Positions 21,990 through 31,513 of a DNA stretch of 64,000 nucleotides are shown one piece after another; the stretch's first letter is position 1; each line of letters starts with the position of its first letter. The notes beneath the pieces were generated by a model that searched no databases, had not been told where the DNA came from, and saw only the letters and a program-made list of their open reading frames with translations. Both the position numbers and the translations under genes were made by a program. The DNA is from Irpex lacteus (Eukaryota > Basidiomycota > Agaricomycetes > Polyporales > Irpicaceae), in assembly GCA_001986395.2 (NCBI GenBank), contig MQVO02000053.1:1-64000 (forward strand), in the 5' to 3' direction.

Positions 21990-22649
21990 ATGGCATCCCA
22001 GGTGAGATCGCAGTCAAATCTATCTATAAGACCTGTACCTTGAATCCTGACTAGAAGAGTAGATCCACTTGCGGAACTATTTCGATCGTTTTCCCGAGTT
22101 CAATTACGATGAATCGAAGGAGAGGATGGCTCAGTTCCATCGTCTAGCGCAGAGAAGATCCTGGGACACAGATCACCTCAAGGATGAACGCAGTGCTTTG
22201 CAAAATGCACTGGTGCTCCAATTCAACGACACGTATGGGGAAGAAGAGACCGATATACAAGGCTGGCAGAAGCTGTGTCACGCAATAGACGTAGATCCCA
22301 TGCCAGGGAGTGTGGCAGAGTGTAAGAAGGTGAATCACCCTTGGCTCCCGCTCGACCGGCTTTACTTCAGGTATTGAACGACCACCAGCTGTTTAAAACA
22401 ATTCATGTCAATCTTGTGGACCTCGTGGACGCGCAAGGTACCGGGGCGCATGTTGCTACGTACCCTACCGAGATTGCATTAGCGAAATACACGAAGAAGA
22501 CCAGAAAGATATTTCCTCGAGAAAATGCTCAGGCAGGAGGTCTACTCAAGTTTCTCCTTCGTCAGATCATGCGTCCTAGAACGGGAGTCGCTAGGAAGCG
22601 GCCAAGTCGAAGTCAACGGGGTTTAAGTTGTGTTACTCTCGATCTTTGA
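21990..22649 (+). CDS. tandem-array gene, copy A (uncharacterised VNLVDLVD family)
   Basis: Predicted 179 aa from exons 21990-22001 (MASQ), 22063-22329 and 22389-22649. Both introns are phase 0. The 267-nt middle exon encodes RNYFDRFPEFNYD, an Arg/Glu-rich helix, NALVLQFNDTYGEEETDIQGWQ and KLCHAIDVDPMPGSVAECKK. The third exon opens with LFKTIHVNLVDLVDAQGTG, then YPTEIALAKYTKKTRKIFPRENAQAGG, LLKFLLRQIM, and a basic tail (RKRPSRSQR) that runs on to a hydrophobic end. No signal peptide or membrane helix. I know no named domain; the pattern resembles short fungal proteins normally left as hypothetical. It is the first of five same-strand copies. The last 20 codons may be affected by an unrecognised 3' intron. 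Confidence 0.8.
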
Positions 22650-23526
22650 GCGGACTTGATTGTCACCATTGGCCTGTATCTTTGTGTTTCCGTTGTAGAT
22701 CAACTTCTTCAAGCTTATTGTATGTCGAAACTATATTTGGTGATTTAATGTAGAGATTGAGGGTCTTATGGGAAAAAACACATTCAAGTTGGTAGTAGTA
22801 CATACTACAAGGTATTCGGAACACGGGCTCGCCGGCCGAACGCGAGCGGCTACCTGAGATGGTGTCTCTCGGACGGCCGTTGTGGTGGTGTTGCATAACC
22901 ACAACTTTGTTCACAACCACCATGGCCATGGCTGGCTTTACACGTCCAGCCTGTCCTCCATTACACTCGAACTTCAGTTCACGGCGGCGTGCACTTGTGT
23001 CTCACGTACTGAAAGCATTCAGAATTCGGTGCTTCTCCCGTGTCTCATCCCAAGGGACTGGGCAGTCGAGTCATTGTCAGGGCTGGCTCAGGGCCCGATG
23101 CAGACTCAGTCAAATGTTGCGTTGCTCTGGGATATCCTGCAAGGCCGTCAAGTAATGGGCAATGCTAATTCTAAAAGACCTGTACGGTTTCAAGGAGAAT
23201 GATAAGGTCAGTTAATTGAGCAATTTGTGTATAGTTTTCTTTACTCATCACGTTATTTTCTTCGATGCAGAGTCTTACTTACGCAAAGCCATGTTTACAC
23301 TGTATCCACCTTTCTTGTGGCTTAGCAAGAGGTACGTGGACATCTGGGCATATTTGTCTCCCTTTCCACGGCCGTGGCCGAAGCTACGCAATGCGTGAGC
23401 TTACGAATGGTAGGGTGTACGTAAGATTCGAAACATATATATTTCGATAGCCGAATGGCGCTGCGGTTGCCCAACCCGTGAACTCACAAGCAAACCACGA
23501 CCTTCCTGCACACTCCCCTAGTTATC
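22650..23526. other. spacer between array copies A and B
   Basis: No gene. Short frames at 22859-23202 lack any family motif. Serves as 3' flank of A and promoter of B. Confidence 0.5.
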
Positions 23527-24224
23527 ATGTCCTTTACGTCTTCTCAGGTGAGGACTTGACTAGCAGTTCTGGACCTTGTACTCAAACAATGCCTAGGTTC
23601 ATCTCAAGAGCTACTTTGAGAAGTTCCCTGAATTCGAATATGACGAGTCGCAGGAGACGATAGAGCAGTTCCAAATTCTGTCCACGCAACAATCCTGGTC
23701 GGCAAAGGAGTGTTATGAAGAACGCAAGGCTCTGAAGACTGCACTTGTCTTACAATTCAACGATACCTATGGTGAAGACGAAGCAGATCTGGAAGGCTGG
23801 CAGAAGTTGTGTCATGCAATCAAGTTGGAACGAGTCCCGGGAAATGTAACAGCGTGTAGGAAGGTAAGTCGAAGCTGCTCCTATACCATGGACATTACTC
23901 GAAGCGCTGATACGCTCTTAGCTATTCCAACGCATCCACGTCAACCTGGTAGATCTCGTGGATGCAGAGGGTACAGGTCGCCCTGTGGACACGTTTCCTT
24001 CTGAGGTGGCGCTCGCTGAATACACAAAGGAGACTGGGAAGTTCTTTCCTCGAGATGACGCCGAGGCAGGAGGTCTGCTCAGGCTGTTACTCCGTCAGAT
24101 CATGAATCCGGGAGAGCGTGACTCCAGAAAGCGTAAATCAAGAAGGCGTAAACGTGGAGGTAAGTCGAGTATCTATGCTGCAGGGTTTCTCTAATTGATC
24201 ACCGCTACTTCGGCAGATGACTGA
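23527..24224 (+). CDS. tandem-array gene, copy B
   Basis: Predicted 177 aa from exons 23527-23547 (MSFTSSQ), 23597-23863, 23922-24159 and 24217-24224. The core exon is again exactly 267 nt and encodes KSYFEKFPEFEYDES, ALVLQFNDTYGEDEADLEGW and KLCHAIKLERVPGNV. Exon 3 carries RIHVNLVDLVDAEGTGRPVDT, EYTKETGKFFPRDDAEAGG, LLRLLLRQIMNPGERD and a strongly basic tail (RKRKSRRRKRG) that looks like a nuclear localisation signal. A GTAAGT donor at 24160 and CAG at 24214-24216 give a short fourth exon ending DD; without splicing the frame ends at 24194 instead. Function unknown. Confidence 0.8.
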
Positions 24225-24680
24225 GATGTCTTATGCGACCTATGTTCGACTCGATCGCGTGCAATTCGCGTTGTACCTTTATTTTGAATCCCCGGGCTAC
24301 GTAGTACCTCCATCGCGTTTAGGCCGGACAAGTTCTACCTTGTGCGACTGTCTTGAATTGATCTGCATTACTTAAGCTTCCCTCGTGGCAGAGCAGGACA
24401 TACATTGGGATAAAGATTCCTGTACTTCCTGTTCTGCCTCTGAGTCTTTAGTCATTAAAGTATTCAAAGGTGCGCTCGTGTCATCGTCAATACGGTATAT
24501 TCTGCAACACATGCGACCTTCGTGTGAAAAGCTCTCATTATTGACGTGTCCTACACATGACTTTAGAAGAGTGCTCTAGCGCTGTGTATATAGCCCGTGT
24601 ACTCACGCCCGCACTCAGAGGCCAGTGTTCACCACATCGCTCACCCCAAACGATCCTTGTAGCTGAATCCTTGCCTCAGA
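24225..24680. other. spacer before array copy C with a conserved upstream element
   Basis: GAGCAGGACATACAT begins at 24391, 290 nt before the ATG of copy C, and is followed by TCTGCCTCTGAGTC. Related sequence stands at about the same distance before copies D and E. No gene. Confidence 0.55.
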
Positions 24681-25274
24681 ATGTCATCCAAGGCAAGGTT
24701 TGAGTTACTGCGTCTCCCATCGTCGTGCGGGCTAACCAGAGATATAGGCCATTTTGAGGAATTACTTCAGTCGCTTCCCCGAATTCACCTACGACGAGTC
24801 GAAAGAGACGGTTGCTCAATTCAATCTCCTGGCACAACAGAACAATTGGTCGGACAAAGAGCGCAAGGATAAATACCTCGATTTGCAGACTGCTCTTGCG
24901 TTGCAATTCAACGAGATATACGGCGAAGACCCAGACGACCTGCGTAGTTGGGAGAAACTGTGCCGTGCGATAGGTGCAGATCCTATTCCGGAGACCGTGG
25001 CTGACTGTAGAAAGGTACGACAAACCATGTCCTTGAGACGCTGTGCTGTTCGTGACTAAACTGCTTCCAGCTGTTCAAGCGCACCCACGTTAACTTAGTC
25101 GACCTAGTGGACGCTCACGGTACCACTCGTCGTGTGCGTACATTCCCGAATAGGTTCAAACTGGCGCGGTATACGAGGAGGAACGAAAAGTTCTTCAATA
25201 AGAGGCAAGCTAAAGAGGGAGGGTTGCTGAAGTTCTTACTTCGCCAAATCATGAACCCTGGGCCTAGGAGGTAG
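24681..25274 (+). CDS. tandem-array gene, copy C (GC-AG first intron)
   Basis: Predicted 160 aa from exons 24681-24692 (MSSK), 24748-25014 (267 nt) and 25071-25274. The first intron starts GCAAGG rather than GT; the four sister genes have GTRAGN at the same place, so this is a GC-AG intron. Core exon: RNYFSRFPEFTYDESKET, ALALQFNEIYGEDPDDLRSW, KLCRAIGADPIPETVADCRK. Exon 3: RTHVNLVDLVDAHGTT, FPNRFKLARYTRRNEKFF, GGLLKFLLRQIMNPGPRR, stop. Its tail is the shortest of the copies with a conserved LLRQIM, and it lacks the long basic extension of B and D. Function unknown. Confidence 0.8.
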
Positions 25275-26780
25275 TAATAAAGTGAATGAAGTTGCGTTTT
25301 TGTCTCGAATCATCTGTGCTAACTACCGGTGTCTGTTTACTTAACAGTGACACAAAAGCTCGGTGACCACGTTCTGATCGACAGTGCTCCGGATAAGTGC
25401 CGACACAAGAGTTTAACAGATAGCCAGCAATGGTATGGAGTTGACGCTGTACACTGTTGGAGGTAAAGTAGCGTTGAAGAAGCACACGGGAATGGAGGAA
25501 GCGACGTGATGTAAAGTATGTCATTGTGTATGGTGTGTAACGTTTCACTATACAAGTTGCTATTTAGTATGAGGCATATAGATGTCCGTGGCCCAAAAGG
25601 TTCGTAAAAGTCACCAGTAATCAACTGATACAAGTTGAGCTCAGAACGCCGATCACGCCATCAGGCTATCCGTGAGCCCTGTGTACCCCTGACAGCTGGA
25701 TGAACACTTAGGAGGATGTCAGCTGGGAGAGTCGACAAAGAACAGGTGCGCGAACACGTACACGAGTGACGAGACTGTAACCGAGTCCCGCCTAGGTCAG
25801 AACTTGAATATTGGGAACTGCAGCATACGCAGGCTTTGGAGCCTGTATGATCGCACATTTTGACATAAAAAACACCTCCAGTGAGTGAAAAGCTAAGCTA
25901 GTGCATTTTCACTGGCCGAGATCCGCGAGAACTTCAAGTTGTTTCCGGTAACTTGAAGTTGATGGTGTTGACGGCGAGACTTGCGGACGTAGCTGGCAGC
26001 CGCCCGCCTGGTCCAAAATGGCAAGTGACAACCTTTGTGGCGTGGGACTGCAAAGCCGCGGCTGCCACCACATCGCTTCTCAATTTTACTCAAGCAAGTC
26101 GCAACTTTCATTACCATGGCGCACGGTAACTTGTCTCTTATTTGACATCTTACTCACTCTGCTTCTACTAGCCGTCACATGCTTGTTCCTCGCATACCCA
26201 TCGGAGCAGTAGGCAAGTCTACTGTCATTGTCCAGGCTTCAAGTCAATCAGGGAAGCCTCGATGTATAGTACTTGTCGAACCTCGTTGGCCACCGAGATG
26301 ACCTCCCTGCATCACTGAAACTCCTCCAAAATACGGCATATCTGCGGAGATTAACTGCGCATATTCTTCACAAGATTCGCAAACGGCGTAGTTGGATGAC
26401 GGCGGTTATGGTCTTCCGCTTTTGAGCTCCGGCTTCGAACTGAAGTTCTCCGCAAGCGAGCAGTATCCGGACGACAATGCATTAGAGCCGTAATGTGTAT
26501 ACCTCAAGATTTTCTCTCAGAAGTAACTGCAGGTGAAGCGACAGATATTATACTATGGAATGTATTTTTCTGTCGAGTCAGCTGCAAAGCAGGACATACA
26601 TGTCCAGACGTGTGCATGTCCTACTTTGCTTCTGATCCAGATGACAGTCTTGGTGCACATGCATACGACACGTGTAAGTAGACCAGATTCTTTTTGCACA
26701 AGCTGTACGTAAGGTCTACTCCTAATGCCCAATGTCGAGAAGATGATCCCGCGAAACCGCGGTGGCGTTATTGCGACACC
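25275..26780. other. long spacer between array copies C and D
   Basis: No gene seen in 1.5 kb. It holds the small inverted repeat at 25930-25960 and, at 26587-26601, an AAGCAGGACATACAT element that is part of an imperfect palindrome (mirrored by TGTGCATGTCCTACTTTGCTT-like sequence ending near 26632). This element is 286-288 nt upstream of copy D's ATG. Confidence 0.5.
25930..25960. repeat. short inverted repeat, 11-bp arms
   Basis: AACTTCAAGTT (25930-25940) and AACTTGAAGTT (25950-25960) are exact reverse complements separated by 9 nt. Each arm is itself palindromic except for its central base. Possibly a protein-binding site, possibly chance. Confidence 0.5.
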
Positions 26781-26788
26781 TATAAAAT
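26781..26788 (+). promoter_or_regulatory. TATA-box-like element of array copy D
   Basis: TATAAAAT lies 94 nt upstream of the ATG at 26875, a usual spacing for a fungal core promoter. No such clear box was seen for A-C. Confidence 0.4.
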
Positions 26789-26874
26789 CCTCCTACGCAA
26801 ACGACGAGCAACGAGCGACCAACACCATTCCCCTCCCCCATTCGCTGTCTCTGTCACTACACATCCTCTGCACG

Positions 26875-27504
26875 ATGGCTCAGCAGGTAAGGCCTCAGTT
26901 ACCCTTTCAATGCTTGGTGTATTCATTCTTGACGCAGGTATATCTGAGGAACTACTTCAATCGTTTCCCAGACTTCCATTACGATGAGACGAAGGAGACA
27001 ATAGACCAATTCAAACGTCTTTCCAGGCAACAGCGATGGTCAGACGAGGAACGCGATGACGAGCGCCTTGCTCTGCGGACTGCGTTGGTGTTGCAGTTCA
27101 ACGATTCGTACGGCGAAGATGACAAGGATATCCAAGGCTGGCAGAAGTTATGTCGCGCGATAGCCCTCGATCACATCCCGGAGAGTGTGACAGAATGCAA
27201 GCAGGTACATTCATGCGTTTCCGATATTTATATCTTGAAGTACTGAAGGGATTTGCAGGTGTTTGAGGTGATCCACGTCAACCTCGTCGATCTCGTGGAC
27301 GCTCAAGGATCGCAGCGTACTGTCACCACGTTCCCAACGGAGCGTGCATTGGCTGATTACACAAAGGCAAACTCTAAGTTTTTCCCTCGTGACGACGCCA
27401 AAGCAGGGGGCCTTCTCAGGTTGCTTCTTCGTCAGATCATGCACCCAGGAGAGCGTGACTCCAGGAAGAGCAACCCAAAGAAGCGTGGTCCCAGGAGGCG
27501 TTGA
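26875..27504 (+). CDS. tandem-array gene, copy D
   Basis: Predicted 174 aa from exons 26875-26886 (MAQQ), 26938-27204 (267 nt) and 27259-27504, all junctions phase 0. Core: RNYFNRFPDFHYDETKET, TALVLQFNDSYGEDDKDIQGW, KLCRAIALDHIPESVTECKQ. Exon 3: VIHVNLVDLVDAQGSQRTVTT, DYTKANSKFFPRDDAKAGG, LLRLLLRQIMHPGERDSRK, then a basic end (SNPKKRGPRRR). Where copy B has a GGAG|GTAAGT splice site, D has a TGA just before GAGGTAAGC, so the tail terminates in exon 3. This copy has the clearest promoter and can be taken as the family reference. Confidence 0.82.
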
Positions 27505-28074
27505 GGTAAGCCAGCATTACTGCTGAGACTTGGAATGCTGATTGACATGTTACCCGAGTAGACCATCAGTCCTTCCAACCTGATCGCTTGCCATCACCGC
27601 TATACTCACGTTCGCCTTGATCTCCTTTCTTGCTCTTCAGGTTGTCCAAAGTCAGGTTGAGACGTGAATTTCACGACGAGTTGGTCGCTCTAATTGTGTA
27701 TGATTTGCGCGGCTGCCTTGTATTGAATTTTATCGTTGAGTCGGTTTGCTTCTTGTAATAGAGCAGGATATGCATAGGTTGTCGAACATATGTAGATCCC
27801 GCTCTACTTCTGAGTCCGAAGTCATGCGAACCGAACAGAGCGTACATCAGCCCGAATTGTCATCGCGTTGAGGGCCTGCGAACTTCGAACTTCGAAACGT
27901 GAGAGGCTCGTGCAGTGCGCCGTACGTAAACTTCGAGGGCTTTATGTATAGCTGCGGAGAAGAAGGTCTTGACCTTTTGCCTCTCACCAACACACCCACT
28001 CAGCTGCTACATACCAACTCGCCGCACGCCACTTCACTCGCATCCAGGGCCTCCGTTTACATTCTTGCCTCGAA
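27505..28074. other. spacer before array copy E with a conserved upstream element
   Basis: GAGCAGGATATGCAT begins at 27761, 314 nt before the ATG of copy E, followed by TCTACTTCTGAGTC, matching the element upstream of copy C. No gene. Confidence 0.55.
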
Positions 28075-28642
28075 ATGTCTTCCCGAGTGAGACTTCTGCC
28101 AATATTAGTGGAACATGTACTCATCAAAGACACAGGGCTTCATTATGAACTACTTCAAGCGTTTTCCTGATTATCGCTTCGATCAGTCGATGGGCACGAT
28201 GGCCCATTTCAAAGCCCTTGCAAAACAACAGCAGTGGTCGAATAATCAGCGTAAGAGCGAGCTACTCGCCTTACGTACCGCGCTTGTGTTACAGTTCAAT
28301 AAGACATTTGGAGAAAACGCAGCTGATATACAAGGCTGGGAGAAACTGTGCCATGCGATAGATGCAAATCCCGTTCCAAAAACTGTGGCTGGGTGTAGGA
28401 AGGTAAGAACGGGCATTTTCCTGCCGGTGTTTCATGCTCTGAGTTGTCCGTAGCTCTTTAGACATACACATGTCAACTTAGTCGATCTCGTAGATGCGAA
28501 GAGAACGAAGAGCAAAGTGACTGTATTCAAAACAGAGCACGAACTGGTTGAATACACCATGAAGACCGAGAAGTACTTTCCCCTCAGGCACGCCAAGGCT
28601 GGAGGTTTACTGAGATGTTTCCTCCGCCGAATTATTAGCTGA
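28075..28642 (+). CDS. tandem-array gene, copy E
   Basis: Predicted 155 aa from exons 28075-28086 (MSSR), 28136-28402 (267 nt) and 28454-28642. Core: MNYFKRFPDYRFDQSMGT, TALVLQFNKTFGENAADIQGW, KLCHAIDANPVPKTVAGCRK. Exon 3: HTHVNLVDLVDAKRTKSKVTV, EYTMKTEKYFPLRHAKAGG, LLRCFLRRIIS, stop. It is the most divergent copy, has lost the whole post-LLRQIM basic tail, and ends the array. Frames and splice sites are intact, so it is probably expressed. Function unknown. Confidence 0.78.
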
Positions 28643-28945
28643 CCGGGAGTATCGCTTCGAAGTAAGTGAAATTTCTCAGCGTCCAACGCTGCTGTACTGA
28701 TAGCTGCTATCTCGACAGATATTTTCGAAGTCGCGCAGAGTACGCTCACTCTGAGGCTGCATTTACCACTCACTTTAATTGAGCAAACAAGCGCATGTGT
28801 CATAACATCAATATGCATGTAAATAGTATTACAGAGTAACGCATGATGATGAGCGGCAGACTCGTACCAGTGAACCACACACTGAACGAGCTTTTGTCCC
28901 CTACATACCAAGTATCCAGTGTGACTGCAGGTAAAATCCCTGCAC

Positions 28946-29677
28946 TTAGAAAGTGGCAGGGCGATGAGCGACGAAAGTCGAACGCGACTTGGCGACACGG
29001 TGAGGGAGGGGGAACTTGAGGTCGGGCACGAGGAGTTGCTTGATGTACGGACGGCGGACATCATCGGTCTTCTCGATCTCAACAACCTTGAGAATCTGTA
29101 GGCCACGAAAAGTCAACTTATTCGATCTATGTCGACAAAATTATGAAACGCACGTGGATAGACCTGAAGCGAGCACGGTGGCGGGCAGCCATGTCCTGGT
29201 AGAGGGACCTGACGGCATCGGAGCGAGTGAGTTCACGGAACTCCTTGTACATGTTGTGCGTGCCAGAACGAGAGTCGTAGCGGAGCCAGATACCGAAGTT
29301 CTTGACCTTCAAGGGCTTCTTCTCGTGGATCTAGAAATAAACAGCGTTCACGTCGCCAACAAAGGACGGATCGCTAAGGTCAGTTCCCATTCCGCCTGCC
29401 ACTTGAACGGCTGCAAGGGACAACATGTGATGATACTAACGACATTGACACCCAGAATTTCACCGCTGGCCTTCTTGACCTTGTTCAATTGACTATGCGG
29501 GATGTCAGTACCTTGAGCATGGTAAAAGTGGTCTTGCACGCACCGCAGGAAGTACCAGAAACGGGACTTGGCGACGACCTCATTGGGCGCAAAGATGCGC
29601 ATGCGAAAGATCTTGGGAGAGGGGTCCTGCTCGGTTGGCAGATGGCGGCCGACGACTTGGTATTCCTGGAGAGGCAT
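28946..29677 (-). CDS. rpl20: 60S ribosomal protein eL20 (L20/L18a)
   Basis: Predicted 170 aa from exons 29677-29544, 29492-29441, 29330-29154 and 29095-28946, phases consistent (donors GTGCGT, GTTAGT, GTGCGT). The sequence is unmistakable: [96 protein letters not shown] and FPLPHRV near the end. eL20 is a cytosolic large-subunit protein near the 5S rRNA side of the ribosome. CTCCAG directly precedes the ATG and is preceded by a branch-like CTGAC, so a 5'UTR intron is likely. Confidence 0.95.
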
Positions 29678-30334
29678 CTGGAGGGCGGCCAGTCAGTCAA
29701 GGGTCATCCGTCGGCAGCGTAACCAATCCAGCCCGTTCCACCCATTCTGATCGCAGAGCAGCAACATAGACGGGACATATGGCAACATCAGAGGTACTGG
29801 ACACTCACTTTAGAGAAATCTTACCCTTGAAGTTGGCGATGTCGACGACGATGAGCTCGCTACAGTTTGTGGCGGCCGCACTTGATTGCAAAATCCATAT
29901 TTGGAAAGGGATCACGTTACTCATAGGCGCCAGCAGTCGGGGATAGCCGCCCACAATGTGGCCACCGTGGCACAGCGGTTCGTTTTTGGAGGTCACACGC
30001 CTTGAGCGAACTGAAAGGTTTGTACACTCGCTCACGAATTATGATGGCTAAGGAAGGGGTATGAGTACAAAAAAGGTCATGCCCATCCCATCTAGCCGGA
30101 CCTGGCTCATCTCAGAACGAGAACTCGAGGTTCAAGGTAGTAATAAACCGTTATTGGAGGATTTAAGTGAATAGAGTATACGTGATATGCTAATTTCGGG
30201 GTATGTTTACGCTACACCACAGTAATATAGCTGCTTTATGCCACAAGTAGATAAGCGGACATCTAAGAGGCGAAAGAGAACGAATACTCACTGTTACGGC
30301 AGATGTGCTAAAAAGACGTGGAAGATCACCGCGC
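29678..30334. other. leader region of eL20 and 3' flank of the next gene
   Basis: Probably contains the eL20 promoter and a 5'UTR exon: on the minus strand, GTAAGATTTC or GTGAGTGTCC near 29810-29835 could splice to the CTCCAG just before the eL20 ATG. A weak frame at 29805-30035 overlaps this and is not supported as protein. Confidence 0.5.
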
Positions 30335-31007
30335 TCAAAATCGTAGAGCAAGGGCTACAGCCAATACTATTATAGCTGCAAGCAATAAGAGAAGCAAGAG
30401 AGCGAGAAGACACCTCTTCCCCCACTTGACTTCCGTGCTCCTCAATACTTGCAGCAATTTCTGCCTTTCCGTTTCGGACTTCGAGGGCTCCCAGTTCTCC
30501 GGAGGCTTGAGTTGAGAAACCAGAACAAAGCTACCAGCTATCCAAAAGAGCGGGAAAACTTTCAACAAAAGATTCAACTACATGAGTACATTTTTGTGTG
30601 GGGATCGTGTCAATAAGGTACGTACAGAACCCGAACTTGAAAAGATACATGGCGAGCGTCGGAGGCTCGGCCGCAGACGCGTACGGAGGAGGATTGGTAG
30701 CATCTGCATATGATGGTGGTGCGTCCTGTTGACCGGCCACATAGCTCTTGTGGTAAGAACGGTTTGTCCGCGAACCATGGGGGCGTGCCACTCCAAAGAA
30801 GGCGTCGATGGCATCAATCCTATCTTCGATAGCGAGGGAGCTGCGCGATGTTCGATGTATTGCACGTGGGGGAAGGACAATGCAGTTCGATAGTTTCGGT
30901 TTATGATGACCCTCTACCACATGCCCTGCGGTTGGAATTCGCGCCTCGAGGTCGTGGTCAAAGGAATTTTGAGCTATGGAAGGCACCGGGCGATTTAAGG
31001 ATGGCAT
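30335..31007 (-). CDS. uncharacterised fungal membrane protein with PPSY-rich N-terminus
   Basis: Predicted 201 aa from exons 31007-30626 and 30558-30335 with a 67-nt intron (GTACGT...GAAAG). The ATG at 31007 (MPSLNRP) was preferred; an upstream in-frame start codes sequence that looks like leader. The N-terminal half is polar and ends in a Pro/Tyr-rich stretch (APPSYADATNPPPY). Then comes a helix pair: KFGFFFPLFWIAGSFVL, a charged linker (KPPENWEPSKSETERQKLLQVLRSTEVKWGKRC in part) and a long hydrophobic C-terminal helix (LLALLLLLLLAAIIVLAVAL). The FFPLFW helix plus E/K-rich linker plus Trp-x-x-Arg-Cys plus tail-anchor layout is common in unnamed fungal proteins. PPSY motifs could bind WW domains, which is inference. 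Confidence 0.75.
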
Positions 31008-31513
31008 CTTGATTCCACAGTGATGATGGAATGTGCGGGGATAAATGTGGCGAGAGGTGAAGTTCTGTGATGGGGTATACCAAGAGGTTGCGTCCCAAAT
31101 ACCGAGCATCGTTGGTTTCCACGAACCTTATGCGCGCCTCTTGCTAGAGGCCACTTCACGTGTAATACCCTCGACGCGTTCGAGTGGCACTCTGACGCGT
31201 CGAGATCGGAGATTTACTGCATGGCTTACCGGTCTGCAGCGGAGCGTGGCTGCCGCCGAGGGAATGACGTGCATCCATGTTGCCAAAAAGACAAAGGACT
31301 GAAAGACAAAAGGTCAGCTTCGGAGTTCAAAAAGCGAGGGCTCACAATAGCGCATATTCAGGATTGTATAAGGCCACAATCCCTATCGAGCAGATGCAAA
31401 TTCCACTGTTACTTCCTATCGTAGCCAGGCCCTCGAGATTATGAATATAGTCTCGCGGGTGGGGATGGTGTAGGTGACAGTCATGGCATAACTTCATGTA
31501 TTTCTGTAGTACT
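31008..31513. other. intergenic
   Basis: Upstream region of the minus-strand membrane protein and 3' flank of the F-box gene. No gene seen. Confidence 0.6.

Noticed and set aside
22859..23202. Short frames in the A-B spacer as a degenerate array copy
   Set aside because: No family motif in any frame.
25661..26212. Search for a sixth array copy in the C-D spacer
   Set aside because: No NYF, VNLVDLVD or LLRQIM motif in any frame.
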